This document shows, one piece after another, positions 40,401 to 64,000 of a stretch of DNA of 64,000 bases. The notes under the pieces were generated by a model. The model searched no databases. It was given only the letters and a program-made list of their open reading frames with translations, and was not told the DNA's origin. The stretch comes from Phymorhynchus buccinoides (lineage: Eukaryota > Mollusca > Gastropoda > Neogastropoda > Raphitomidae). The stretch lies in NCBI GenBank assembly GCA_017654935.2, contig CM065693.1:9253172-9317171 (forward strand), in the 5' to 3' direction. Positions within the stretch are counted from its first letter, which is position 1, and every line of letters begins with the position of its first letter. A program made the position numbers and the translations under genes.

Positions 40401-43400
40401 TCATGCCTTGCGTTACTTTGGTTGTCCGTTCATTTCAAACACAGTGTAGTCTTCATCAGCATAAACATGCATACTACTTGTGCTACAATTTACAATGTAC
40501 CTTTCAATGTTTCATGCCTTGCGTTACTTTGGTTGTTCGTTCATTTCAAACACGGTGTAGTCTTAATCAGCATAAACATGCATACTACTTGTGCTACAAT
40601 TTACAATGTACCTTTCAATGTTTCATGCCTTGCGTTACTTTGGTTGTCCGTTCATTTCAAACACGGTGTAGTCTTAATCAGCATAAACATGCATACTACT
40701 TGTGCTACAATTTACAATGTACCTTTACATGTTTTATGCCTTGCGTTACTTTGGTTGTCCGTTCATTTCAAACACAGTGTAGTCTTCATCAGCATAAACA
40801 TGCATACTACTTGTGCTACAATTTACAATGTACCTTTCAATGTTTCATGCCTTGCGTTACTTTGGTTGTCCGTTCATTTCAAACACGGTGTAGTCTTCAT
40901 CAGCATAAACTGTAACATGCATACTACTTGTGCTACAATTTACAATGTACCTTTCAATGTTTCATGCCTTGCGTTACTTTGGTTGTCCGTTCATTTCAAA
41001 CACGGTGTAGTCTTCATCAGCATAAACTGTAACATGCATACTACTTGTGCTACAATTTACAATGTACCTTTCAATGTTTCATGCCTTGCGTTACTTTGGT
41101 TGTCCGTTCATTTCAAACACGGTGTAGTCTTCATCAGCATAAACTGTAACATGCATACTACTTGTGCTACAATTTACAATGTACCTTTCAATGTTTCATG
41201 CCTTGCGTTACTTTGGTTGTCCGTTCATTTCAAACACGGTGTAGTCTTCATCAGCATAAACATGCATACTACTTGTGCTACAATTTACAATGTACCTTTC
41301 AATGTTTCATGCCTTGCGTTACTTTGGTTGTCCGTTCATTTCAAACACGGTGTAGTCTTCATCAGCATAAACATGCATACTACTTGTGCTACAATTTACA
41401 ATGTACCTTACAATGTTTCATGCCTTGCGTTACTTTGGTTGTCCGTTCATTTCAAACACGGTGTAGTCTTCATCAGCATAAACATGCATACTACTTGTGC
41501 TACAATTTACAATGTACCTTTCAATGTTTCATGCCTTGCGTTACTTTGGTTGTCCGTTCATTTCAAACACAGTGTAGTCTTCATCAGCATAAACATGCAT
41601 ACTACTTGTGCTACAATTTACAATGTACCTTTCAATGTTTCATGCCTTGCGTTACTTTGGTTGTCCGTTCATTTCAAACACGGTGTAGTCTTCATCAGCA
41701 TAAACATGCATACTACTTGTGCTACAATTTATAATGTACCTTTCAATGTTTCATGCCTTGCGTTACTTTGGTTGTCCGTTCATTTCAAACACAGTGTAGT
41801 CTTCATCAGCATAAACATGCATACTACTTGTGCTACAATTTACAATGTACCTTTACATGTTTCATGTGTTGCGTTACTTTGGTTGTCCGTTCATTTCAAA
41901 CACTGTAGTCTTAATCAGCATAAACATGCATACTACTTGTGCTACAATTTACAATGTACCTTTACATGTTTCATGCATTGCGTTACTTTGGTTGTCCGTT
42001 CATTTCAAACACGGTGTAGTCTTCATCAGCATAAACATGCATACTACAATTATTCGCATTGCATACCTTACAATGTTTCATGCATTGCGTTACTTTGGTT
42101 GTCCGTTCATTTCAAACACGGTGTAGTCTTCATCAGCATAAACATGCATACTACTTGTGCTACAATTTACAATGTACCTTTCAATGTTTCATGCCTTGCG
42201 TTACTTTGGTTGTCCGTTCATTTCAAACACAGTGTAGTCTTCATCAGCATAAACATGCATACTACTTGTGCTACAATTTACAATGTACCTTTCAATGTTT
42301 CATGCCTTGCGTTACTTTGGTTGTTCGTTCATTTCAAACACGGTGTAGTCTTAATCAGCATAAACATGCATACTACTTGTGCTACAATTTACAATGTACC
42401 TTTCAATGTTTCATGCCTTGCGTTACTTTGGTTGTCCGTTCATTTCAAACACGGTGTAGTCTTAATCAGCATAAACATGCATACTACTTGTGCTACAATT
42501 TACAATGTACCTTTACATGTTTTATGCCTTGCGTTACTTTGGTTGTCCGTTCATTTCAAACACAGTGTAGTCTTCATCAGCATAAACATGCATACTACTT
42601 GTGCTACAATTTACAATGTACCTTTACATGTTTCATGCATTGCGTTACTTTGGTTGTCCGTTCATTTCAAACACGGTGTAGTCTTAATCAGCATAAACAT
42701 GCATACTACTTGTGCTACAATTTACAATGTACCTTTACATGTTTTATGCCTTGCGTTACTTTGGTTGTCCGTTCATTTCAAACACAGTGTAGTCTTCATC
42801 AGCATAAACATGCATACTACTTGTGCTACAATTTACAATGTACCTTTCAATGTTTCATGCCTTGCGTTACTTTGGTTGTCCGTTCATTTCAAACACGGTG
42901 TAGTCTTAATCAGCATAAACATGCATACTACTTGTGCTACAATTTACAATGTACCTTTACATGTTTCATGCCTTGCGTTACTTTGGTTGTCCGTTCATTT
43001 CAAACACAGTGTAGTCTTCATCAGCATAAACATGCATACTACTTGTGCTACAATTTATAATGTACCTTTCAATGTTTCATGCCTTGCGTTACTTTGGTTG
43101 TCCGTTCATTTCAAACACAGTGTAGTCTTCATCAGCATAAACATGCATACTACTTGTGCTACAATTTATAATGTACCTTTCAATGTTTCATGCCTTGCGT
43201 TACTTTGGTTGTCCGTTCATTTCAAACACAGTGTAGTCTTCATCAGCATAAACATGCATACTACTTGTGCTACAATTTACAATGTACCTTTCAATGTTTC
43301 ATGCCTTGCGTTACTTTGGTTGTCCGTTCATTTCAAACACGGTGTAGTCTTAATCAGCATAAACATGCATACTACTTGTGCTACAATTTACAATGTACCT

Positions 43401-44420
43401 TTCAATGTTTCATGCCTTGCGTTACTTTGGTTGTCCGTTCATTTCAAACACAGTGTAGTCTTCATCAGCATAAACATGCATACTACTTGTGCTACAATTT
43501 ATAATGTACCTTTCAATGTTTCATGCCTTGCGTTACTTTGGTTGTCCGTTCATTTCAAACACAGTGTAGTCTTCATCAGCATAAACATGCATACTACTTG
43601 TGCTACAATTTATAATGTACCTTTCAATGTTTCATGCCTTGCGTTACTTTGGTTGTCCGTTCATTTCAAACACAGTGTAGTCTTAATCAGCATAAACATG
43701 CATACTACTTGTGCTACAATTTACAATGTGCCTTTACATGTTTCATGCCTTGCGTTACTTTGGTTGTCCGTTCATTTCAAACACAGTGTAGTCTTAATCA
43801 GCATAAACATGCATACTACTTGTGCTACAATTTACAATGTGCCTTTACATGTTTCATGTGTTGCGTTACTTTGGTTGTCCGTTCATTTCAAACACAGTGT
43901 AGTCTTAATCAGCATAAACATGCATACTACTTGTGCTACAATTTACAATGTGCCTTTACATGTTTCATGTGTTGCGTTACTTTGGTTGTCCGTTCATTTC
44001 AAACACAGTGTAGTCTTCATCAGCATAAACATGCATACTACTTGTGCTACAATTTACAATGTGCCTTTACATGTTTCATGTGTTGCGTTACTTTGGTTGT
44101 CCGTTCATTTCAAACACAGTGTAGTCTTCATCAGCATAAACATGCATACTACTTGTGCTACAATTTACAATGTGCCTTTACATGTTTCATGTGTTGCGTT
44201 ACTTTGGTTGTCCGTTCATTTCAAACACAGTGTAGTCTTAATCAGCATAAACATGCATACTACTTGTGCTACAATTTACAATGTGCCTTTACATGTTTCA
44301 TGTGTTGCGTTACTTTGGTTGTCCGTTCATTTCAAACACAGTGTAGTCTTCATCAGCATAAACATGCATACTACTTGTGCTACAATTCACAATGTACCTT
44401 TACATGTTTCATGTGTTGCG
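37431..44420 (-). repeat. ~63-copy, 111-bp tandem array derived from the FAM174 last exon
   Basis: Monomers are 111 bp, with 107-bp (…ATTATTCGCATTGCATACC…) and 117-bp (extra CTGTAA) variants. On the minus strand each keeps GATGAAGACTACACCGTGTT TGAAATGAACGG, the DEDYTVFEMNG part of FAM174, followed by an in-frame CCAAAGTAA stop and 3'-UTR-like sequence. Units are nearly identical. Because 111 is 37 codons, the plus strand gives long artefactual frames (up to 1486 codons at 39963-44423). Toward 44400 units share private variants (GTGCCTTTACATG, GTGTTGCGTT). Confidence 0.95.
38945..42522. repeat. Higher-order duplication (~1790 bp, 16 monomers) within the array
   Basis: The block of about 38945-40734, including three consecutive 117-bp monomers, recurs at 40735-42522 with offset 1790 (1788 after a 2-bp deletion near 41903). 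A smaller duplication with a 775-bp offset covers about 37560-38230 and 38335-39005. Confidence 0.85.
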
Positions 44421-44429
44421 TAACGCAAA

Positions 44430-44615
44430 CACAGTGTAATCCGCTATCCTGTGAAGTCGGAGTGTGGCTGCACATGTGGCGGGGTAATCAAAAACGGTCA
44501 CACACGTAATGTTCTCACCCCTATCTGGTGCATTTGTACCATAGTGTTCAGGTGCTTCGGCTGTTGGTGAACCCTGGAGTCTTTAAGCCAGGGAATGACA
44601 ACAACAACAACACTG
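44430..44615 (+). repeat. Dispersed repeat (GGAGTGTGGCTGCC family) at the right array edge
   Basis: Paralogous to 37255-37430, including the flanking AAGCCAGGGAATGACAACAA and GTGTAATC junctions. Confidence 0.85.
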
Positions 44616-45125
44616 TAATCGTCATCAACATGCACACGACAATTATTCATATTGCATACCTTTCAATTATGTTTCATATGTTGTGTTACTTTGGTCGTCT
44701 GTTCATTCATGGGTGCTACTCTTTCATTTTTATACTGATGTCAGTATTTTTTATTTTACCAGAAACTGAACTTCAGTTTTTTGTAATTCATCACAAAACA
44801 AAACAAATGACCACAAGCGATTTGGGGCGTTTTGAATTTAGTCTAGTTCTATCTTGGAAGCTTGCAAAGGCAATGTAATCATTTTACAAGGCTTATCACC
44901 GTGTTTATTGTTTATTTCACCTTCATGTGCTTGTGTGAGTGTAGCGTTTTGATGTTTTTAGTTCAATTATTGAGGCTTATCAGACTCAAACTGTCTCTGT
45001 CTCTCATTTTAACTGTCTGTCTGTCTTGTTATTTCTCTCTCTTAAGTTGCCCCCCTTGAATCGTCCGACGGAGGGTTTTTTCATTTTGGGGGGTTGCACC
45101 CATGTTTATTTTTTAAAAACTGTGT
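44616..45125. repeat. Array remnant plus dispersed repeat
   Basis: 44616-44715 is a diverged array unit cut off at CATTCATGGG. 44895-44972 is a copy of the TTTAGTTCA repeat family. The rest is not recognised. Confidence 0.6.
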
Positions 45126-46290
45126 AATCCTCGTCGTCATCAATATGCACACGACAATTATTCATATTGCACACCTTTCAATGATGTTTCGTGTTTTGCA
45201 TTACTTTGGTCGCCCATTCATTTCAAACACGGTGTGGTCTTCATCAATATGCACACGACAATTATTCATACTGCATACCTTTCAATGATGTTTCATGTTT
45301 TGCATTACTTTGGTCGTCCATTCATTTCAAACACGGTGTGGTCTTCATCAATATGCACACGACAATTATTCATACTGCACACCTTTCAATGATGTTTCAT
45401 GTTTTGCATTACTTTGGTCGTCCATTCATTTCAAACACGGTGTGGTCTTCATCAATATGCACACGACAATTATTCATACTGCATACCTTTCAATGATGTT
45501 TCATGTTTTGCATTACTTTGGTCGCCCATTCATTTCAAACACGGTGTGGTCTTCATCAATATGCACACGACAATTATTCATACTGCATACCTTTCAATGA
45601 TGTTTCATGTTTTGCATTACTTTGGTCGCCCATTCATTTCAAACACGGTGTGGTCTTCATCAATATGCACACGACAATTATTCATACTGCATACCTTTCA
45701 ATGATGTTTCATGTTTTGCATTACTTTGGTCGCCCATTCATTTCAAACACGGTGTGGTCTTCATCAATATGCACACGACAATTATTCATACTGCATACCT
45801 TTCAATGATGTTTCATGTTTTGCATTACTTTGGTCGCCCATTCATTTCAAACACGGTGTAGTCTTCATCAACATGCACACGACAATTATTCATACTGCAT
45901 ACCTTTCAATGATGTTTCATGTTTTGCATTACTTTGGTCGCCCATTCATTTCAAACACGGTGTAGTCTTCATCAACATGCACACGACAATTATTCATACT
46001 GCATACCTTTCAATGATGTTTCATGTTTTGCATTACTTTGGTCGCCCATTCATTTCAAACACGGTGTAGTCTTCGTCAACATGCACACGACAATTATTCA
46101 TACTGCATACCTTTCAATGATGTTTCATGTTTTGCATTACTTTGGTCGCCCATTCATTTCAAACACGGTGTAGTCTTCATCAACATGCACACGACAATTA
46201 TTCATACTGCATACCTTTCAATGATGTTTCATGTTTTGCATTACTTTGGTCGCCCATTCATTTCAAACACGGTGTAGTCTTCGTCAACAT
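45126..46290 (-). repeat. Second FAM174-derived array, 104-bp units
   Basis: About eleven units with an exact 104-bp period. On the minus strand each retains GAAGAC(T/C)ACACCGTGTTTG-AAATGAATGGGCG. Two subtypes: GGTGTGGTC to the left, GGTGTAGTC to the right. Confidence 0.95.
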
Positions 46291-46291
46291 G

Positions 46292-46385
46292 CACACGGAA
46301 AGAAGCCGGAAAGAAGAGCATTGCAGTAGTCGAGTTTTGACAGAACCAGAGAACAAACTACGGTGCTGGTTGCCTGATCCTTCGA
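46292..46385 (-). mobile_element. LINE reverse-transcriptase fragment
   Basis: The minus strand encodes TVVCSLVLSKLDYCNALLSG, the same motif as at 33060-33120 but with the ancestral-looking LDYCN. It interrupts the edge of the 104-bp array. Confidence 0.75.
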
Positions 46386-46895
46386 ATTGTGTGCACCCAT
46401 GTTTATTTAAAAAAACAGCGTAATCCTCGTCGTCATCAATATGCACACGACAATTATTCATATTGCACACCTTTCAATGATGTTTCATGCGTTGCGTTAC
46501 TTTGGTCGTCCGTTCATTTCAAAAACAGTGTAGTCTTCGTCGTCATCAACATGCACACTACAATTAGGCCAGGTTCACATTAGACGGGTCAGTTCCGTAC
46601 GGAAAACCCTAAATAAGTGGAAGAAAGAAGGATAATGGGGAAATTCGGACACGTGCGCAAATCTTTTCCCTTCTTTGTTTCACTTATTTATGGATTGCGC
46701 ACAGGTTTCCGCACAGAATTCCACTTATGTGCGTACACGGCCTTATTCATATTGCACACCTTTCAATGATGTTTGATGTGTTGCGTTACTTTGGTCGCCA
46801 GTTCATTTCAAACACGGTGTAGTCTTCTTCGTCATCAACATGTACACTACAATTATTCATACTGCATACCTTTCAATCATGTTTGATGCGTTGCG
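46386..46895 (-). repeat. Array-like units adjoining the real FAM174 stop codon
   Basis: Three more diverged units (about 46425-46566, 46743-46850 and 46851-46895) connect the arrays to the genuine terminal exon. They would be in the 3' UTR of FAM174 if it extends this far. Confidence 0.85.
46567..46742. mobile_element. 176-bp PIF/Harbinger-like MITE
   Basis: Ends GGCCAGGTTCACATTAG and (inverse) GGCCGTGTACGCAC, flanked by TTA (46564-46566 and 46743-46745). Neighbouring units have uninterrupted ACAATTATTCATATTGC, so the 3-bp TTA duplication is certain. A 3-bp TTA target is typical of PIF/Harbinger. Confidence 0.85.
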
Positions 46896-60700
<13,805 letters not shown>

Positions 60701-60899
60701 GTCCTATATTTTATGTTCTTGTCTTTCTTCCTTATTCATATCTCTCACTCTTCCTTTTCTCCAATTATGTACATAATGACTTGCTTAATCTGAATTGATG
60801 TTGTTTTTGCTTTTTGCATTTCACTGGTTTTCATTTGCTTTTGCTACAGGGCTGGGTGTGCGCAACAGTATTTATACTTATCTCATTACCCTGTATAAA

Positions 60900-61500
60900 T
60901 AAAATTTTGTTTGTTCGTTTGTTCCCTCTCTAAGTGTGTGTGTGTGTACCTCATGCGAGCCTCTTTCTGTGTGTGTGTGTGTGTGGTGTATGTGTGCATG
61001 TATATGTGTTTGATTAATTGATTTAATTTAGTCCGTTTGTTAAGTCTAGTACTAAATATCTATTCTTAAATAAGTATAAAGTTAAAGCGCCTATGGCACT
61101 AACTCAGAAACCACCCGGACGTCTATCGGCCTTATAAGGTATACCCCTATTAGCCCGAATAACTGGACACACCCTGGCGCACTTTTGCAGAGACCGCTGC
61201 TATGAGAGGATGCCAGACCAGAAGGCCTAACAATTCCTTCTCTCTCTACCATTACTGTAGTCAATGAAAATCCACACATTATAAGCACTGCAACATCTAC
61301 AATAAATGAATGAAACATAAAGAAGGGTTTCTGTGATTATGAGAAAGCATGTTATAACTACAAAACATAACAGTGACGATGAGGATGGATTCATTTTACG
61401 GATTCACGCTGCCAAGAAAAGTGCATGTTTTGGGGGGGCTTTCCCATAGATTTTTTTTTTAGCGTCGTAGCTGGACTTGGACTGAAGACCAGATCAAACC
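60900..61500. other. Upstream intergenic, no gene seen
   Basis: GT-rich at 60937-61000; otherwise not recognised. Confidence 0.4.
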
Positions 61501-61528
61501 ATTTTTTTTTCTTCACTAACTATCACCT

Positions 61529-61625
61529 GCCCGTCTCTTTGCGGATGACACAGCAGTGTACAGAGTGGTAACGGCGCCCCAGGACCATGAACAGCTACAG
61601 CATGACCTCCATCAGAAAAATACCC
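61529..61625 (+). mobile_element. LINE reverse-transcriptase fragment with FADD motif
   Basis: Encodes PARLFADDTAVYRVVTAPQD then HEQLQHDLHQ. The FADD catalytic box and the D..LQ.DL spacing are those of non-LTR (Jockey/CR1-type) reverse transcriptases. Truncated on both sides. Confidence 0.85.
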
Positions 61626-61723
61626 GGTTTTCGACTCCTTAGATCATGCCTTTTGTTAACACTCATCACCAGCATAAACCAATTTTAAAGTTATCCATTA
61701 GGCTTACATTGTTTCATAGTGGT

Positions 61724-61915
61724 ACAGTGGGACCTCCCTTTTAAGACCTTGAAAAATCATCCAAAATAAGGTCATAAGTGGAAGGGAGTTCTTTAAGGGA
61801 GGTAATTTTAATTCTTACAAAGAAGGGCAGTGGTGTCTCAGAGATGTTAGTCTTTAATGGGAATCTTATATGGGGGGGGGGGGGGGGGGGGGGTCTTATA
61901 AGGGAGGTTCCACTG
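61724..61915 (+). mobile_element. CAGTGGAACC MITE with internal poly-G
   Basis: Full-length copy (CAGTGGGACCTCCC to GGTTCCACTG). A 22-nt G run (61872-61893) replaces the usual GTGGGAGGGAGTC segment. Confidence 0.85.
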
Positions 61916-62181
61916 TATGCCACTTGTAAGGTACAACCACAATCAATGAGAAAAATATCTGCCTCTGTTTTAAAGGAAATAACTTGAAACGAATAGCTTT
62001 CTGCAGAAAACTAAAAGGAGTCAGAATGTGGGGATTTTGTGTGTGGTGCTAGCCTTTGGTGACCTTCCCCAACACCCAACTGTCAGAAAATCTTCATGTG
62101 CAACAGAGTGGGGATGTTCCCTGAGCAAGGTATCACCACAATATAATCTCCCTCAGCTCTCCAGTTATCTCCCCAAACTAT

Positions 62182-62303
62182 CTGGTGTAGAGTGGCACAG
62201 TGGTAGCGCGTTCGCTTCGTGTCAAGTAAACCTGAGTTCGAACCTGGGTGCAGGGGATTTTTTCCTCTCATTCTGCACTAGGCCTTAACGGTCTGAACGT
62301 GGA

Positions 62304-62334
<31 letters not shown>

Positions 62335-62575
62335 CGTGTGCCCATGCACTTAGCATACGTTAAACCCAGTGGCAACGAAAAAGTTGTCATTTGGTAAAAA
62401 ATTACCCCCCCCCCCCCCCTCCCCTCATCAGTGACAAAAATCGCATGCAAAAAAATAATAAATAAAAAAAATTGGGTGGCGCGCCTCTGGCTGCGACGCG
62501 CTCTCCAGGTGGGAGCAACCCGAATTTCACAGAGACGCCTCTGTGACTATAAAGTACCTAATACCTAATCTAGTG
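62182..62575 (+). mobile_element. tRNA-derived SINE, best copy
   Basis: A box TGGCACAGTGG (62193-62203), B box GTTCGAACCT (62236-62245), then the shared body with GGTGGCGCGCCTCTGGCTGC, GGGAGCAACCCGAATTTCAC and the tail CTATAAAGTACCTAATACC. Poly-C run at 62405-62419. Confidence 0.88.
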
Positions 62576-62639
62576 GAAATACTCCGACACGACTCACATG
62601 CACAGATACGAAAAACAGTAATGTTCTATTTGACTTTCT

Positions 62640-62760
62640 TTTTCGTTGATCGCTTAGACAGTTTCCTGTCATATAAGCGCAGATGCATCATGCTGCCGTT
62701 ATGCGCCTAACTAAGAAATAGTCAGGCCCAGCATGTCCCGTTTTCGGCTGGAGAAAATCT
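62640..62760 (+). repeat. Dispersed repeat shared with 37005-37130
   Basis: CAGTTTCCTGTCATATAAGC to GGCCCAGCATGTCCCG. Confidence 0.7.
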
Positions 62761-62908
62761 TTGTAAGAGTTTCTAGAACAAAGGCAGGAGAATGGACCAG
62801 TAAGGCAGAAAGATAGTAGATGACAGTAAGCAAAGGGGAAAAGGCAGAGTCAAAGAGAGTGACAGAATACAGGAAGTTACAAGCACAGAGCTTTCAGAAG
62901 GTGTGTGT

Positions 62909-62965
<57 letters not shown>

Positions 62966-62985
62966 GGGGGGGGGGGGGGGGGGGG
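62909..62985. repeat. 77-nt poly-G tract
   Basis: 56 G, one T, then 20 G. Flanking sequence is the dispersed repeat also at 28585-28690, where only five C/G occur at this spot. Very strong G-quadruplex potential. Confidence 0.9.
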
Positions 62986-63173
62986 ACTATTTGTATGTAC
63001 AAAAGTTATCTCAAGCTTTCCTGTCGGTAATCTGAGGCATCTGTCGGTAATCATCTTCATCAATGATCAGATTCATTAGCCATCTCTTCAATGATTTCCA
63101 ATTTTGAAGCCATGTATTTAAATCCTTGAAATTATACTTTACTAACTAAAATATAGGAGAGAAAGAAAAGAAC

Positions 63174-63175
<2 letters not shown>

Positions 63176-63251
<76 letters not shown>
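63176..63251. repeat. (GA)n microsatellite
   Basis: Pure GA run. Confidence 0.95.
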
Positions 63252-63252
<1 letters not shown>

Positions 63253-63333
63253 CACAATTCAGTTTACTGATCCAGGCCTTCTGCCCATGTCAGAGGGGAG
63301 GGGGTTACAAAAAGAAAAACAACAATGACAACA

Positions 63334-63356
63334 CAGAGAGAGAGAGAGATAGAGAC

Positions 63357-63440
<84 letters not shown>
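63334..63440. repeat. (GA)n microsatellite
   Basis: GA run with a few interruptions near its start. Confidence 0.95.
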
Positions 63441-63443
<3 letters not shown>

Positions 63444-63599
63444 AGAAAACTGAACACGTATGTATCGGTGTACGTTATGCTTGCATAATCTATGTACCGT
63501 GTGGCTGTACACTTTATAACAGTGTGAAGAAGGGGGAAGCTGCCCAAAGCCAACTTTTCAGTTCACAAGTTGCTACAGAGGAGGGGACAACATATGAGG

Positions 63600-63735
63600 G
63601 GAGGGGGGAGGAGATGGGGGGGGGGGGTGCAGCCAGTGAGGTGGGTGAGATGGTCCCAACATATGGGGGGGGGGGGGGGTAGTTAGATGGGGGGTGGGTG
63701 CAGCCGGTGAGGTGGGTGTAGATGGTCCCAGACAG
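63600..63735. repeat. Two-copy ~75-bp duplication, G-rich
   Basis: GTGCAGCC(A/G)GTGAGGTGGGTG followed by AGATGGTCCCA occurs twice, separated by G runs. Confidence 0.8.
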
Positions 63736-63853
63736 AGTGGCCTTTGATGAGTGAAAGGAGAGGGATGCAGTGATAGTAGTAACTGCACCACCCACCCACC
63801 CTATAACAACCCTTTATTTTGCTCCACTTTTTTTTTTTTTTATATCGATTCTG

Positions 63854-64000
63854 ATCGCTTCTCAGCCTTTTGGCTAAGACAGTGATTCAGGAACATAAAT
63901 TTTTGTTTATACCCTGGTTGGTTTGTTCAGCCCGTCGTACATGGCGAAAGCCGATACACAACGTTAAACTGAACTTCCATCCACTTTTTCTTTGCTTCTA
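63854..64000 (+). ncRNA. U2 snRNA-like 5' end fused to unrelated sequence (retroposon-like)
   Basis: ATCGCTTCTCAGCCTTTTGG CTAAGA matches the first 26 nt of U2 snRNA with one change. The branch-point-recognition region that should follow is absent; instead comes CAGTGATTCAGGAAC and a tail GATACACAACGTTAAACTGA typical of LINE or SINE 3' ends. This is not a functional U2 gene; a U2-headed SINE or chimeric retrocopy is likely. It runs off the window. Confidence 0.6.

Noticed and set aside
37482..44509. Many long plus-strand frames (up to 1486 codons) in the tandem array as a novel repeat protein gene
   Set aside because: They follow automatically from a 111-bp unit with one stop-free frame; the sequence derives from the opposite strand of the FAM174 end, with no start context, splice sites or domain.
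37431..46290. CRISPR-like array
   Set aside because: Units are contiguous tandem repeats without unique spacers, the genome is eukaryotic, and the units match a coding exon end.
62182..62255. A true tRNA gene
   Set aside because: A and B boxes are present but the flanking stems do not form a cloverleaf, and the sequence continues into a body shared with other SINE copies.
63854..63879. Functional U2 snRNA gene
   Set aside because: Only the first ~26 nt match; the branch-recognition and Sm regions are missing.

Overview
This is a eukaryotic genomic window with spliced genes, long introns, many short TIR transposons, tRNA-derived SINEs, LINE fragments and very many CA, CT/GA and poly-G tracts. 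The repeat content and protein sequences suggest a lophotrochozoan, most likely a marine mollusc and perhaps a gastropod. That placement is an inference; nothing here fixes the species.

Two protein-coding genes are certain, and they are convergent. (1) RPL4 (60S ribosomal protein uL4) lies on the plus strand, with eight coding exons read from 7565 to 26750; the exon carrying the ATG was not found. (2) A FAM174 family membrane protein lies on the minus strand, with exon 1 at 60303-59882, a 12.8-kb intron, and the last exon at 47034-46896.

Layout: 1-6730, a 2.69-kb segment present in three tandem copies. 7153-26790, RPL4, whose introns hold 12 copies of the box C/D snoRNA U18 (SNORD18), 11 of them in one 9-kb intron, plus many local duplications of exon ends (exons 3, 4, 6 and 8). 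27-37 kb, intergenic, with TIR elements, SINEs and a LINE 3' end whose reverse-transcriptase reading frame has been internally amplified. 37.4-46.9 kb, about 8 kb of 102-117-bp tandem repeats that are amplified copies of the FAM174 stop-codon region, ending at the real terminal exon. 47-60 kb, the FAM174 intron, rich in simple repeats. 60.5-64 kb, sequence upstream of FAM174 with LINE and SINE pieces, a 77-nt poly-G tract and a U2-snRNA-like 5' end at the window edge.

Two themes stand out. First, the ancient link between U18 and RPL4 introns is kept, but U18 is greatly expanded, with an almost invariant guide and terminal stem. Second, ~90-110-bp pieces spanning exon ends have repeatedly become minisatellites in both genes. 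In RPL4 exon 8 this gives seven possible in-frame mini-exons; in FAM174 it gives an array of about 63 units (plus about 11 more in a second array) that retain the protein's C-terminal reading frame. Because the repeat units supply pre-insertion sequences, several small DNA transposons can be delimited to the base with their target-site duplications.
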